DNA of 64,000 bases from Vicia villosa (lineage: Eukaryota; Streptophyta; Magnoliopsida; Fabales; Fabaceae). A program made the position numbers and the translations under genes. Each line of letters begins with the position of its first letter. Positions within the stretch are counted from its first letter, which is position 1. Under the pieces are notes generated by a model that was not told the DNA's origin, did not search any database, and saw only the letters and a program-made list of their open reading frames with translations. Positions 33,961-46,171 of this stretch are shown one piece after another. Location of the stretch: NCBI RefSeq assembly GCF_029867415.1, contig NW_026705570.1:186001-250000 (forward strand), written 5' to 3'.

Positions 33961-35524
33961 AGTTAGGGATCGAAAGCGAGAGGCTGCAGTCTGAATACCC
34001 TTCACAAAAATCACTATACACCCTTGGCAAAGCAGACAGATCGATCCAACCATTACACTTCTGAAGCAAAGCATTGAGAAGATCGAGGATATGGGAACTG
34101 TAGCAATACCAGTTTTAATGGAAATTTGAGCATTTCTCTTTGCCATTTTGCTCTTTGTGTTTTATTTTCTTCTTTGCAACTACCTCATTTAGGAGTTGCT
34201 TCCTTGTACAGAAGCCTATTCATAGGCATTCCATCAATAAAATGATCTTTTGATAAAAAGCGTTCCTCCCTACTTTTTCATTTTTTCGCATGCGAGGTGT
34301 GATTTAGTTCGTTATTAAACATTGCATTGAAAGCATGGGGGATAATAATCTTGAATAAAAACGAAACATGATGTTACATAAACATAAAAGTGCTCTAAGG
34401 AGCACCATATGCATCCAAACGTTGTTTTTCTGTGCAGGTTGCAGATTCTAATGGTCGCTCCGACCTCTCTCTTATCACAAAGATCATCATCCTCCGCCCG
34501 CGTGAAAGTTCAAACGTGTAATTCACCAACACTGGTAAACATGGGGCACCTGAGAAGATCCATGTCCCTCTTCCATATGGCAGACAAAGAATGGTCCCTC
34601 AAAACTCATGATTCCCCAAGCAGTATAGGATGTAAGGAAAGTCGGGCAAAGTCACTTCCTCCCCAACAGAGTTATGTTCTAATCCTCCACACAGTTGCCA
34701 ATCATTTTTGGCACTATGTGGTTTCCAACGCCCACTCACAATGGTGTTTCAAGATCACAAGCAACGGACCCCAATGATCCTACTCTTCTGTTCCACCAAG
34801 GGCCTTTATTTGGCACTCTCTGCATATAGAATCCATTACATATAACATTGCATCCTCAAAGGCGTAGCATATCCATCAAAATAGATCATTACGCCATGGA
34901 AAAATTCAAACATGCATACAAAGCATAAGCCGGATAATACAAATCATCCCTCAATCAAGACGATGTTACTTCCCCACTGGAGAAATGTCCTTACAAATTC
35001 CGATTGATATCTGCTACTCCATTACAAATCTCCTCCATCCACGGTGCCGATACTTGGTTTTCTCAATCCCCAAAAGAAATCTCCCCAATAGGGATCGGAC
35101 GCAATGTCTTTCTTTGTCAGAATCGTTGTCTCCGAGGTTATTTCCCGTGTGTCGCGCGAAGATTAGAGTGCGAATGAGGGTGGGCATTCAACCCATCTCA
35201 TTTTTCAATCGTTTGAATAAACCATACTTGGTGTGTGGCAATTCGAACGATTGCCACTCTTGAAGAGTTACACCCCGCCTTTGGCCTGAGGGATCAATGT
35301 AACTCTTATGCTTCGTCAGCATCAATATCCCCGTAATCCCCCATGGTTACTGTCATCTTATTGCCGAACCTAGTCGTCCCTAGTCTCCGTGGTCCCTTCC
35401 CTCGTACGGGAAAATTTTTCAGATCCAACCCCTGTGTTGTGCATCCCCCGCCTCTCGTCCAGGCACACCATTTTCAAAACCAAATCCCAATCCCCGGTAA
35501 GTCCATCTACCAAGCTTTTCAAAC
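33961..35524 (+). other. 3' UTR of Ogre D, left part
   Basis: 1.56 kb without a credible gene, between the hairpin units and the tandem array. Small ORFs show no family resemblance. Confidence 0.6.
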
Positions 35525-35536
35525 ACTCGTCTGTGT

Positions 35537-36186
35537 CATTCCTTTCGATACTCGTTTGTATCACCTTTTGATGCTCGTATGTGTCATTCTTTCGATACTC
35601 GTCTGTATCTCCTTTTGATGCTCGTATGTGTCATTCTTTCGATACTCGTCTGTATCTCCTTTTGATGCTCGTATGTGTCATTCTTTCGATACTCGTCTGT
35701 ATCTCCTTTTGATGCTCGTATGCGTCATTCTTTCGATACTCGTCTGTATCACCTTTTGATGCTCGTATGTGTCATTATTTCGATACTCGTCTGTATCTCC
35801 TTTTGATGCTCGTATGTGTCATTCTCTCGATACTCGTCTGTATCTCCTTTTGATGCTCGTATGTGTCATTCTTTCGATACTCGTCTGTATCCCCTTTTGA
35901 TGCTCGTATGTGTCATTCTTTCGATACTCGTCTGTATCTCCTTTTGATGCTCGTTTGTGTCATTCCTTTGATACTCGTCTGTATCTCCTTTTGATGCTCG
36001 TATGTGTCATTCTTTCGATACTCGTCTGTATCTCCCTTTCGATGCTCGTATGTGTCATTCTTTCGATACTCGTCGGTATCTCCCTTTCGATGCTCGTATG
36101 TGTCATTCTTTCGATACTCGTCTGTATCTTCCTTTTGATGCTCGTATGTGTCATTCTGTCGATACTCGTTCGTATCTCCTTTAAAA
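35537..36186 (+). repeat. 47-bp tandem array in 3' UTR of Ogre D
   Basis: About 14 copies of a 47-bp unit made of two related halves, GATACTCGTCTGTATC... (23 bp) and GATGCTCGTATGTGTC... (24 bp). Copies differ by few substitutions, e.g. CTTTC for CTTTT near 36037 and 36085. Ogre 3' UTRs are known sources of satellite repeats. The ORFs seen on both strands here only reflect the lack of stops in the repeat. Confidence 0.93.
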
Positions 36187-36500
36187 CGCTTGTCTATCTT
36201 ACCTTCCCACCAGACATACTTCTGCTCCGACCACTTCCATGTAATAATCACCTCCTTTGAGAACCTTGTATTGGCACTTTGGCTACGTTACAAGCTATCA
36301 CCGTTCTTCCAATTCCTCACTGTAAATATTTCCATCAGAAAAAACAAAATTCTCTTTCCCCAGCAGATATCAAGGCAAAAATAAAAGGAATAAAAACCAC
36401 TCCATCTCCTCAGGACAAATTTCAGGTCTTCGGTATTTAATCTTCTACTTCGAATATTCGAAAGGCTGGCGCCAATCTCACCTTCGAGTATAAGACGATT
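36187..36500 (+). other. 3' UTR of Ogre D, right part
   Basis: Noncoding sequence between the tandem array and the polypurine tract; nothing recognised. Confidence 0.6.
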
Positions 36501-36513
36501 AAATAGGGGCAGC
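36501..36513 (+). other. Polypurine tract of Ogre D
   Basis: AAATAGGGGCAGC directly before the 3' LTR start TGTCATACCCC; the same AGGGGCAGC core is found in element B. Confidence 0.9.
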
Positions 36514-39500
36514 TGTCATACCCCAAATTTGTCCTACCCTTTAACTTCTAACTGGCTTAGGCTTTGCATTCATGTACATACATCACTTAGGTCATAATCC
36601 ATACCCATGCATTCATATCATAGGTGTTATTCAAGGGCTAGCAAGAAAAAGCTCCATTGCAAAGAAGTTTGATCAGAGAATGAGAAAACTGAGGTATAAT
36701 CATGTGGCTCTATGTTCATTGAAGTCCTCCTGGATTGGGGTGTCTCCCTGCTTCAAATCAGGGCATTGATTGAAGAGTGCAAGCTTGCAAACCGTCTGGT
36801 TCTTTAAATCAAGGTTTCTTTGACCAAAGTCCACCAGTTGACTTTCTGGTCAACATTTAATCAGGGATGGCTTCTATGTGTGGAAAAATTCTCATGCTGG
36901 CCTTGTGGAGGCGTTTGTGTGACTGGAATTGATTGGAGGAGATTAATCGGGAATTTCATTGAAATCGGAAAAATCAGAACAGTTGACTTTTGGGTCAAAA
37001 TTAGAAGAATTATTCGAATATTGACTTTTGGTGGAAAATCAGTCAAGAAAAGTCAAAGAATGGATAAAATCGGGAGTTTGACAAACTTGCCAAAAATAGA
37101 AAAAAAATCAAAAGTGGAAAGTTCCATACTTAGAAAATTTTTTGGCCCTTAAAAAGTTTGATGAACAGCTCACTTCATCACCAACTTACACGTGGCAAAT
37201 GGCATTTTTTGGAGAAATTTCCAACACCAAAGTTGTTCCTCTCATGGAGGAGAACAACTTTGTAGTTGGACACTTTTTCATTGGAAGCTTGGTTGAAGAG
37301 TTATTGATGTTTGAAGTTGGAGACTTTTCTTTTGAATCAAGTCACATTGTTGGGCAAGTTTCAGGCCATGCGTAAGCAATATGTCGAACACATGACGTGC
37401 CATAATGGAAGCAGTTCCTTGAGCTCTACGAATGAGCTATGAATGCAAACTTGGTACACATGTGTTATTTGCCATCTCCTCTATCCATTGAAACAAGAAC
37501 CAATTCAAGTGAGTGGATATTGAATCAATGGTGAGTGCTCAAAGTCACACTCTGACCAAACCATGCATTAACAAGAATCTGGGCCAGAGATCAGGGCACA
37601 CGCGAGACATTTTCACAAGCACGTGGTGTTCCATTTTCAAAGTTGATTTTAAGGAGTTCCAAGAATCTTCCCGAGCCAACTCTAATGTAAATCTCTTCCT
37701 CGCCATGCCCTCTTTCAAACAAGCCATGGGGTGCTCCAAATGGAAATATATTGGGTAAGATATAGACCCTTAAAGCTTCGCTCTAGCCAAGTCACGATTC
37801 TTGCCCAGGTTACGGGTGGAAGCCAAGCCACGTGCATGCAGACCCCATGCAGTCACGTTTCACCATGTTCAGGGCCACTTTTCTCCCGTTTCTAGGCATT
37901 AACTCAAGGATCTCCCAACTCCAATATTCTTCTATTACAGGTCATCTTCACCATGCATTTGAGTTTAAAGCAAATGATGTCGCATGGAGAGAGATATAAG
38001 CATACAAAGGGAAGCATATACATGGTTTTGTGGCTGCAATATACAAAGACTTTCCACACCAATATGTTCTACATCAGGCTATGCAAGCTGCTGAATCATC
38101 AAAGAGCGTGTGAGAATTCCATCAAAAATGCAAATACTACACTGCAGCTCACCCACACTATAATCCCCATGCACATTATAACGCTCATATGCACCATACA
38201 TATATATAAGAAAAATCCTTCACAAATCACAACACACACATTCATTTTCTTTCACGCTCTCACACTTCATTCCCCTCACCTTCCTCTACTATCTCTCTCT
38301 CCCAAAAAGTTTGTTACAAACCCTCAACAGACTCCATAACCGAAAAACTCTAACAAACTTCATCTCCACCTTTCACCTTCACCAAGTCTCAGCCACCTCC
38401 ATCATCAACAACCACCATAACCACCACCTTCATCTTCCTCCATCATCAACCACCACCATCGGACTCACCTCCATCATTCGAGGATCTCTTCTCTGTTTGA
38501 ATCATCATCATCGTCGCTTCGCTAACCTCATCTCGGATTTCTTGAAGCGACAAATTCTACATCAGGTTCAGAACACCTTTTGAGTTTATTTCTCAAAGGT
38601 TGATATCTTTCTCGTAGCTAGCAGCGAAGTCATCACGAAAGCGTAAAGGCGTGGAGTTTTCTAACGTTTCCGAGTCAAGAATTGTTTGAGGTAAGCCTTG
38701 AACTCCTCAGCATGTTAGTTACCATGTTTTAAGATCATTGTAGTGATTCTTGATTATGGTAGAATGCTTGTGGTGGCTCTGTGTTTAATTTCGCATGACT
38801 TTGATTTTTGAAAGTTTGTATCCCTGAGAAGAAGCGTGTTTAGATGTTTGAATCGTGTATTGGCACCCTGTGAATGGTTATGAAGGTGTTGACGCACTCA
38901 GAGTATGTTTCGGTGAATTTTAGTTATACTAGGGTTTAGCAAATGGTTTCGGTTAGGATGTTAGAGGCAAGATCAATAAAATCTAAGACCAGATCCGTAA
39001 TCAGCGTGAAAATTGGAGTAGAAAGGTGTGAACTTTTTAAATTTCAGGAAAACTTGATGAAATCTTCGCCGTGGAATCACCGGAGAAGACGACCGGAGGT
39101 GGACCTCCGGCGCCTGAGTGTGTTGCATGGATCTTACTTCCGAGGGCTTACGTGGCGTGATGGTATTCGTTACTTTGTTTGCCATTTACTTGCTATTTTG
39201 TCTTGACTCATATGATTAGGGAGTAACGTGGCGTCTTCTTGTTGGCTCTGATCTTATTTTGTCTTTTGTGACTTAAGAGCCAGTTGACCAATTGATTTCA
39301 GGTGCCAATATTTTCATGTCACGCTTCAAATTTCCACATTATTGCATGCTGATTGAAATAGGATATATTAAAGAAATATTAAAATGGAATAAGGCCATAT
39401 AGTTGGGCCGTGGATCACTCGGGCCTGGGCTGTTTTCATAATCACATTCCTTTGTTGCTAGCGCACCACCGTGTAGTAAATATGGGCCTGGCGTTCTTTA

Positions 39501-41123
39501 CTCTCCACACTCCCTGTTTGGGCCCAGTTTAGCTTATAACATAATTTTAGTTCATTAGAAAGTTACTGACGCACCCCCCTGCTGTCTAGATTGTAGATTT
39601 TATTTTAACTTTTGTTTTCTTTTACTTTTAGCTTCATAAATACTTTTTTAACTCAAATAAAAACGCATAAGAATTGTCCGTGGATATTTTAGGTTGGTTA
39701 AATAATTGTCATGATTTTTTGTAAATAATTCTTTAATAGACTTAGGATTTAATTTTTAGTCTCGATTTTCGTATAGAATTAATGGATGTATGTGTGCTTG
39801 TGAGTATCATTTGTTTGCTATAATTCTCAATTTTATTTGTCGCATATTGATTTTCCTTTACCTATTCCATGTATAGTTTTTGTTAATAATTGTATAGTTT
39901 ATCATTTTAATTCCCTTGTATAGACAACTTAGACTAGAATTTAGGAATAGTTCCCTCATCATCCCCTTTTTTCCTTTCAACTTTTAAAATACTTAATAAA
40001 TATCGATGAAGATCATACCGTTACTATATTTCATAGTAGGAAAGAAATGATTGGGGTGTAGGCCCCGATGTATGTTCTTTCCTACTTAGCGGAGAAGAAA
40101 TGATTGAGGTGTGAAGCCTCGATGTATTTCTTAACCGTTATTTAGAGAAACGATTGTGGCGTAGGCCTCGATGTGCATTCTCTAAATATTCACAAAAGAA
40201 CTCCTTTTTGTATTTCCTTTACTTAGCGGAGAAGAAATGATTGAGGTGTGAAGCCTCGATGTATTTCTTAACCGTTATTTAGAGAAACGATTGTGGCGTA
40301 GGCCTCGATGTGCATTCTCTAAATATTCACAAAAGAACTCCTTTTTGTATTTCCTTTACTTAGCGGAGAAGAAATGATTGAGGTGTGAAGCCTCGATGTA
40401 TTTCTTAACCGTTATTTAGAGAAACGATTGTGGCGTAGGCCTCGATGTGCATTCTCTAAATATACAAAACAAAACTCTTTTTGGTATGATCTAAGTCACA
40501 AATTAAATCCCCTTAAAAAACACCAACCAAAAACACATAAAGCACTAATAAATGGTCAGATTTAAAACAAAGTAAGGAAGTGATGCGAAGCCTTGTAGTA
40601 GGTCTTCGTCATCATGGAATTACCTTAAAAGACACAAACCCATCATTTCTTTTTCTTTTGCCTCGTTGGCACCTAAGGGCACCGTCATTTCCGCTCGTAT
40701 GCATCCTAGGCGGTCCCTTATGCAAGAGCGCGAACGTTGACTCCGCCCAATAAAAAACACAAAAACAAACAGAAAGTCTTTAGCCGAGCTACGGTAACTC
40801 TGATTCCTGAAAAGGATACGTAGGCAGCGGGGTAGGGCCCGTGCGAGTACAATTCTTTCTTTTCCCTACATTTTGCATGCATTCGCATTTAGACATAGAC
40901 ATAGTTTTACACCCTTTAGATAGAAACAAACATAGGTGGATACCATCGAGTACGATGGGCGCGAGGGGTGCTAGCGCCTTCCCCTTGCGTAACCGACTCC
41001 CGTACCTTGATTCTCTGGTCGCAAGACCCTGTTCCTTCCTTTGTTAGGTTTCCTGGTATTCCTTTCCCTTATGGGATAAATATATTGGTGGCGACTCTGT
41101 TCATTTTTCGCGAGCGTGCGACA
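36514..41123 (+). repeat. 3' LTR of Ogre D
   Basis: 4,610 bp, the same length as 19097-23706, offset by 17,417. About 17 substitutions were found by eye and no indel, e.g. near 36640, 36669 and 40713. It ends GCGTGCGACA, followed by the target copy CTAAC (41124-41128). Confidence 0.95.
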
Positions 41124-44100
41124 CTAACCAAGAAGGAAGTCACAGATTTAGAGATACATGTGAGTTCCAAATCTTCTGAAGATTCGTTTCAAGTCGAAAG
41201 AACCATAAGAGAAGAATCGAGTCAAAGGTTAGATGCAATTTACGATGAAGAGCCTTTGGGATTCGAAAAAGATCCAATGGCACCAAATATAAATATGTTA
41301 GCTCAAGATCCACTCGAAGAAGTAAATCTTGGAGACGAAGATCAAAAAAGAATAACATATATCAGCGCGAAACTAGAACCAGAATTAAAGGCAACGGTCA
41401 TCAAACTGTTGAAGGAAAACAAAGATTGTTTTGCTTGGGATTATGACGAGATGCCTGGTCTAGGAAGAGATTTGGTCTAATTAAAACTACCAATAAAGGA
41501 AGGAAAGAAGCCTATAAAGCAGACTCCCAGGAGATTCGCGCCAGAGATTCATTCGAAGATTAAAGCAGAGGTCGAAAGGCTTCTACACTGCAAGTTCATC
41601 CAAACTACAAGGTATGTTGAATGGATTGCTAATATAGTGCTTGTAATTAAAAAGAATGGTTCATTAAGAGTATGCATAGACTTTCGTGATCTTAATGCAG
41701 CCACCCCTAAAGATGAGTATCCCATGCCTGTGGCAGAAATGCTAGTAGACTCAGCCGCAGGCTTCGAGTATTTGAGCATGTTAGATGGATATTCTGGATA
41801 CAATCAGATCTTTATTGCAGAAGATGATGTATCCAAAACGGTGTTTCGTTGCACAGGGGCAATAGGTACTTACAAATGGATTGTAATGCCGTTTGGTTTA
41901 AAAAATGCTGGGGCAACTTATCAAAGAGCAATGAATTCTATATTCCATGACTTCATAGAAACATTCATGCAAGTATATATAGATGACATTGTGGTAAAAT
42001 CCACCTCAGATGTAACTCATCTCAATCATCTGAGCCAATCATTCGAAAGGATGAGGAAACATGGCTTGAAGATGAACCCCCTCAAATGTGCTTTCTTTGT
42101 GCAGGCAGGTGATTTCTTGGGTTTCGTAGTCCACAAAAAGGGAATAGGAATTAACCAGAATAAGACGAAAGCCATAATAGAAACCAAGTCTCCATCAACG
42201 AAGAAAGAACTACAATCTTTATTGGGAAAGATAAACTTCTTAAGGAGATTTATCTCTAATTTGAGTGGACGCACACAAGCCTTCTCACCTCTACTGCGGC
42301 TTAAGCAAGGAAAATTCGAATGGAATGCTGAACATCAAGAAGCTTTTGATAAAATCAAGCAATACTTGACTTGTCCACCAATTCTATCTCCCCCAAAGGG
42401 GAAGAAGCACATGCGCCTATATATTTCAGCTTCAGATAAAACAATAGGCAGCATGCTGGCGCAAGAAGATGAGAACGGCATCGAAAGAGCCATTTATTAC
42501 TTAAGTAGAGTACTCAATGATGCAGAGACTAGATATACCGCTATAGAAAAACTCTGCCTTTGCTTGTATTTCTCTTGTATCAAACTTAAGTATTATATAA
42601 AGCCAGTTGATGTTTATGTTTCGTCTCATTGTGATGTTATTAAGCATATGTTATCCAAGCCTATACTGCATAGTCGAATCGGTAAATGGGCTTTAGCCCT
42701 AACTGAATATTCACTAATATTTCAGCCTCTCAAGGCAATGAAAGGTCAAATTGTGTCAGACTTCATTGTCGACCATGCAGTAGCTGAGAGTCATCAACAG
42801 TATGTGGGTTTAAAACCTTGGAAGTTATACTTCGACGGTTCAACGCACAGAGAGGGAACCGGAGTTGGTTTGTTGATAATTTCTCCTGATGGAATTCCAA
42901 CAAAGCTCAAGTATAAAATCGAGGGTCCTCTATGCTCCAACAACGAAGCTGAGTACGAAGCATTAATAGCTGGACTTGAAGCTTTGTTAGAATTGGGGGC
43001 AACCAGAGTCGAAATTAAAGGGGACTCTGAATTGGTCATTAAACAACTGACAAAGGAATACAAGTGCATCAAAGAAAATTTGATCATGTACTTTGTCATA
43101 GCAAATAGGCTACTCAAGAAATTCGAATATGTGGAATTAAAACACGTATCAAGGATGAATAACCAAGAGGCAAACGACTTGGCGCAGTTAGCTTCAGGAT
43201 ACAAGGTATCAAAAGAAAAGTTAGAAGAATTGATTGAAGTAAGAGGGAGAGCAATGTCTACTAAACTTTCCCCAAGTGATCTGGAGAATTCACAGTTGGG
43301 TTACGCCAACAAAGGAGAATTCGAAGTGCTAAACATAGACTCATTAGCAGATACAGATTGGAGGAGTCCAATAATAAACTATCTAAAAAGCCCTTCGACG
43401 GATACAGACAGGAAGATAAAATATAGAGCCCTGTCATATTTCCTGATGGGAAACAAATTATTCAAGAAAACTCCTGAAGGGGTATTGTTGAAATGCTTAG
43501 GTGAAGCAGAAGCATACTTGGCTCTGTCGAACGTACACAGTGGGGCATGTGGTGCACATCAAGCAGGACACAAAATGAAATGGCTTTTATTTCGTTATGG
43601 AATGTATCGGCCTTCCATGTTAAAAGATTGCATAGAGTTTGCAAAAGGGTGTTAAGAATGTCAAGAACATGCAGGTATCCAGCACGCCCCAGCAAACGAA
43701 TTAAGTACAATAGTGAAACCTTGGCCTTTCAGGGGATGGGCGTTAGATTTGATCGGAGAAATTCACCCTAAGTCGTCTAAAGGCCAAAGATACATATTAG
43801 TAGGAATAGACTATTTCACAAAATGGGTCGAAGCAATACCACTAGCAAATGTGGATCAAGAGGCCGTGATTGAGTTTATTCAGAAACATATTATATATAG
43901 GTTTGGAATCCCATAAAGTATAACAACTGTTCAAGGTTCGGTCTTTACTGGACGAAAAATGCAAGACTTTGCCTAAGAAATAGGTTTCAAGTTATTTACT
44001 TCTACACCTTACTATGCTCAAGCAAATGGACAAGTTGAAGCAGCAAACAAAATAATAATTGGCCTTATCAAAAAACATGTGGGAAAGAAACCCAAGAATT

Positions 44101-44627
44101 GGCATAAAACTTTGGACCAAGCACTTTGGGCTTGTCGAACATCTCCAAAAGAAGCTACAAACACAACTCCTTTCCAGTTAACGTTTGGGCATGATGCAGT
44201 ACTCCCAATCGAGATATATCTACAGTCAGTAAGGGTACAAAGACAAGCAGATATTCCTCCCAACGTATACTGGGAGTTAATGATGAATGAGTTAGTAGAT
44301 TTGGATGAAGACAGACTTCGAGCGCTGGAAATGATAAAAAGGCAAAAGGAAAGAGTATCCAGAGCATACAACAAAAAGGTGAAAGGTAAAACGTTTATTA
44401 GTAATGACCTAGTTTGGAAAGTTATTTTACCTATAGATCGAAAGAATCAAGCACTTGGTAAATGGTCCCCGCACTGGGAAGGACCCTTTCGAATCTTAAA
44501 GGTATTTTCGAATAATGCTTATGAAATTGAAGAGTTAGCAGAAGATCGTAGGATCTTGAGAGTAAACGGAAAATATCTAAAGAGATATAAACCAAGCATG
44601 TACGAAGTAAAGATTGCAAAAACGTAG

Positions 44628-44883
44628 ACATTCAGGGGACTACGAAAACCAAAATGGTCAGACATGTACCAAAGTATATGTGTTGCATTGATCAAAATGG
44701 CTTTACGATCAAAATAGATCGTAAATTAAGAAAAAGAGTCAGAGAAGCACCAAAATATTTTGTCATTGAAACATAGAAGTACAAGCATTACAAAAAGAGA
44801 TCCGAGGACATGACCCAGGAACTCCTGAAAATAAAAAAAAGAAAAGAAAAAAGGAAAGCATAAAAACCTAGGGCAAATATTGG
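44628..44883. other. Convergent gap between C pol and antisense ORF
   Basis: 256 bp separate the sense pol stop (44627) from the antisense stop (44884). A purine tract of mostly A (about 44829-44860) lies here and could be a second polypurine tract or a termination region; no direct evidence for either. Confidence 0.4.
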
Positions 44884-45619
44884 CTAATTAATCCTCTGAT
44901 CCAATCCTTCTAAGGACAGCACAGGCAAGCTTTCAGCCTCGAACATGTCCATGGATCCAGAAGTGCGCATCCGCCTCACGACACCCTTCTTAAGGAATAT
45001 ATAAGAGAGGAGTCTACCATAACGGAAGACAGGTTACGTTTCCCTGACCGGCAGTAGCCACAGAAACGGCCTCAACAAGCCCTTTGAAAATCATCAAAGG
45101 GAAGTTAATCTTCTTCCCTCGAAGACCACAGAGAATAAACTCCAAGTCTTCGACCATGATGTTGTTTTCGTCAAGCCTCCGAGGACGGAAATTACCTACA
45201 AGCATTTGATGCCAGATCCTGATAACCTTGGCACTGAAAGGATCGTTGTCCATGAGAGTCCTCAACATAAGATGAGTAGTCATGTCGAAGCTGTTGTCAT
45301 CAAATGTTTCCCCAGAGTTGTTGCGTCTCATCAGGTTAGCAATGGTGGTGGGAGTGATGCTGAGATGAGCGTGTCGAACCTCAGAAACTATGGTGGTCCT
45401 CCCTTCAGGATCTATGCGTAGAGACGCAAACATACAGAAATTTGCAAGCATGTTGGGGTAAACAGGACCTTCCAGGATTTCTTCAAAATAGAAATCCAGT
45501 TCTTGGTTAGCAAAGAGATTGCCAGGAGTGATGAAGTTGCTATCAAGTTCATCCTCACAAAGTTTGAACTCCTTCTTGATAACAGCCTTTATGTTGTTGT
45601 AAGGGAGAGGCGCGGCCAT
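44884..45619 (-). pseudogene. Antisense ORF of element C, plant transposon-protein-like domain, frameshifted
   Basis: The ATG at 45619 opens 201 codons on the minus strand that stop at 45014. A one-base difference in the run around 45020-45022 would carry the frame on for about 43 more codons to a stop at 44884-44886, and that extension looks protein-like; so a single-base insertion has probably broken the C-terminus. A helical domain with an I-W-H...R-R-L...C-G-L-R-G pattern (residues about 130-180) resembles the 'putative plant transposon protein' family found in antisense ORFs of Tat elements. A TATA box lies about 100 bp upstream (45723-45716). Function is unknown; extra antisense ORFs in Tat elements are established. 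Confidence 0.7.
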
Positions 45620-45715
45620 TTTTTTTGAAAAGAAAGTTTGAAGAAAAGGTTTCTCTCTTCTGTTGTTAGTGTTTGAGGAAATGCAAGAATGGAGAAATGA
45701 AAACGATCTCAGGCC

Positions 45716-45723
45716 TTTATATA
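45716..45723 (-). promoter_or_regulatory. TATA box of antisense ORF in element C
   Basis: The minus strand reads TATATAAA, 97 bp upstream of the ATG at 45619, with no ATG between. This is the spacing expected for a plant promoter with a 60-70 nt leader. Confidence 0.6.
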
Positions 45724-46171
45724 GACCTGAGGTAATGAAGGGTGGTTTAAAGTTTTAATGATTGATTGGACTGCGGTTTGGTATTCCAAAAAGGGAGTTA
45801 AGGCTTCCGCCGTTTCCCGCCCTTGGAAGTTGAAAAGTAATCATGAAACTGATGCACGCACGTCTCAAATGAGCGTTTTGAAGAAAGTGACGTCACTGTT
45901 TAATAATGATTACGGCTAGAGAAGTAGAAACGTCAAGTCTAAGAATAAAGATGCTGCGAAGAGTGGTCGGGGTTATGTGTTGCATTGATTAGAATCACTG
46001 TGGAAAATCTGAAGATATATATTTTGACAGAATATGAAAGATTTGCTAAAAATAGTGCTTGCGAATATGGAAAACATAGACGAAAAATAGAGGTCAAGCA
46101 TACAGATAGATATTTTTATAAAAGGTTCGATTACAAAACAAAAGTGCAACAAAATACAGAGTTCGAAACAG

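Larger units (their letters stand above)
19097..41123 (+). mobile_element. Element D: Ogre (Ty3/gypsy Tat lineage), 22,027 bp, complete
   Basis: Two 4,610-bp LTRs (19097-23706 and 36514-41123), primer site 23709, extra ORF1, gag-pro, intron, pol, a 2.7-kb 3' UTR with a tandem array, and a polypurine tract at 36501-36513. The target duplication CTAAC is at 19092-19096 and 41124-41128. The huge size, very long LTRs, ORF1 before gag and the intron between pro and RT are the defining Ogre traits. The LTRs differ at about 17 positions by eye and have equal length, so it is young. Two TAG codons in pol make it non-functional as read. Confidence 0.95.
18987..44627 (+). pseudogene. Pol of element C (RT, two RNase H domains, integrase), interrupted by Ogre D
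   Basis: The frame starts at the ATG at 18987, overlapping the gag-pro stop (ATGTCTGA), and runs to 19096; Ogre D plus one target copy separates it from the continuation at 41129. RT has Y-I-D-D at 41976-41987. RNase H follows (about 42410-42780), then a second RNase H of the Tat type (about 42825-43195). Integrase has the HHCC finger (about 43535-43660) and catalytic positions Asp 43746 and Glu 44037, but the second Asp is Val (GTT, 43929-43931). TAA stops are at 41478, 43653 (between the two zinc cysteines), 43914 and 43974. The normal end is the stop at 44625. It cannot make active enzymes. Confidence 0.9.

Noticed and set aside
35537..36186. Regularly spaced repeats resembling a CRISPR array
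   Set aside because: Units are contiguous without unique spacers, and the sequence is a plant retrotransposon 3' UTR.
35913..36260. Open frames on both strands in the 47-bp array
   Set aside because: The repeat simply lacks stop codons; the proteins are pure repeat.
41478..43976. Stops in C pol as programmed recoding
   Set aside because: One stop splits the zinc-binding cysteines, others lie in the integrase core, and a catalytic Asp is also lost; decay is simpler.
44829..44860. Central polypurine tract in element C
   Set aside because: A-rich purine run only; no second match to the PPT at 47648 and no evidence of use.
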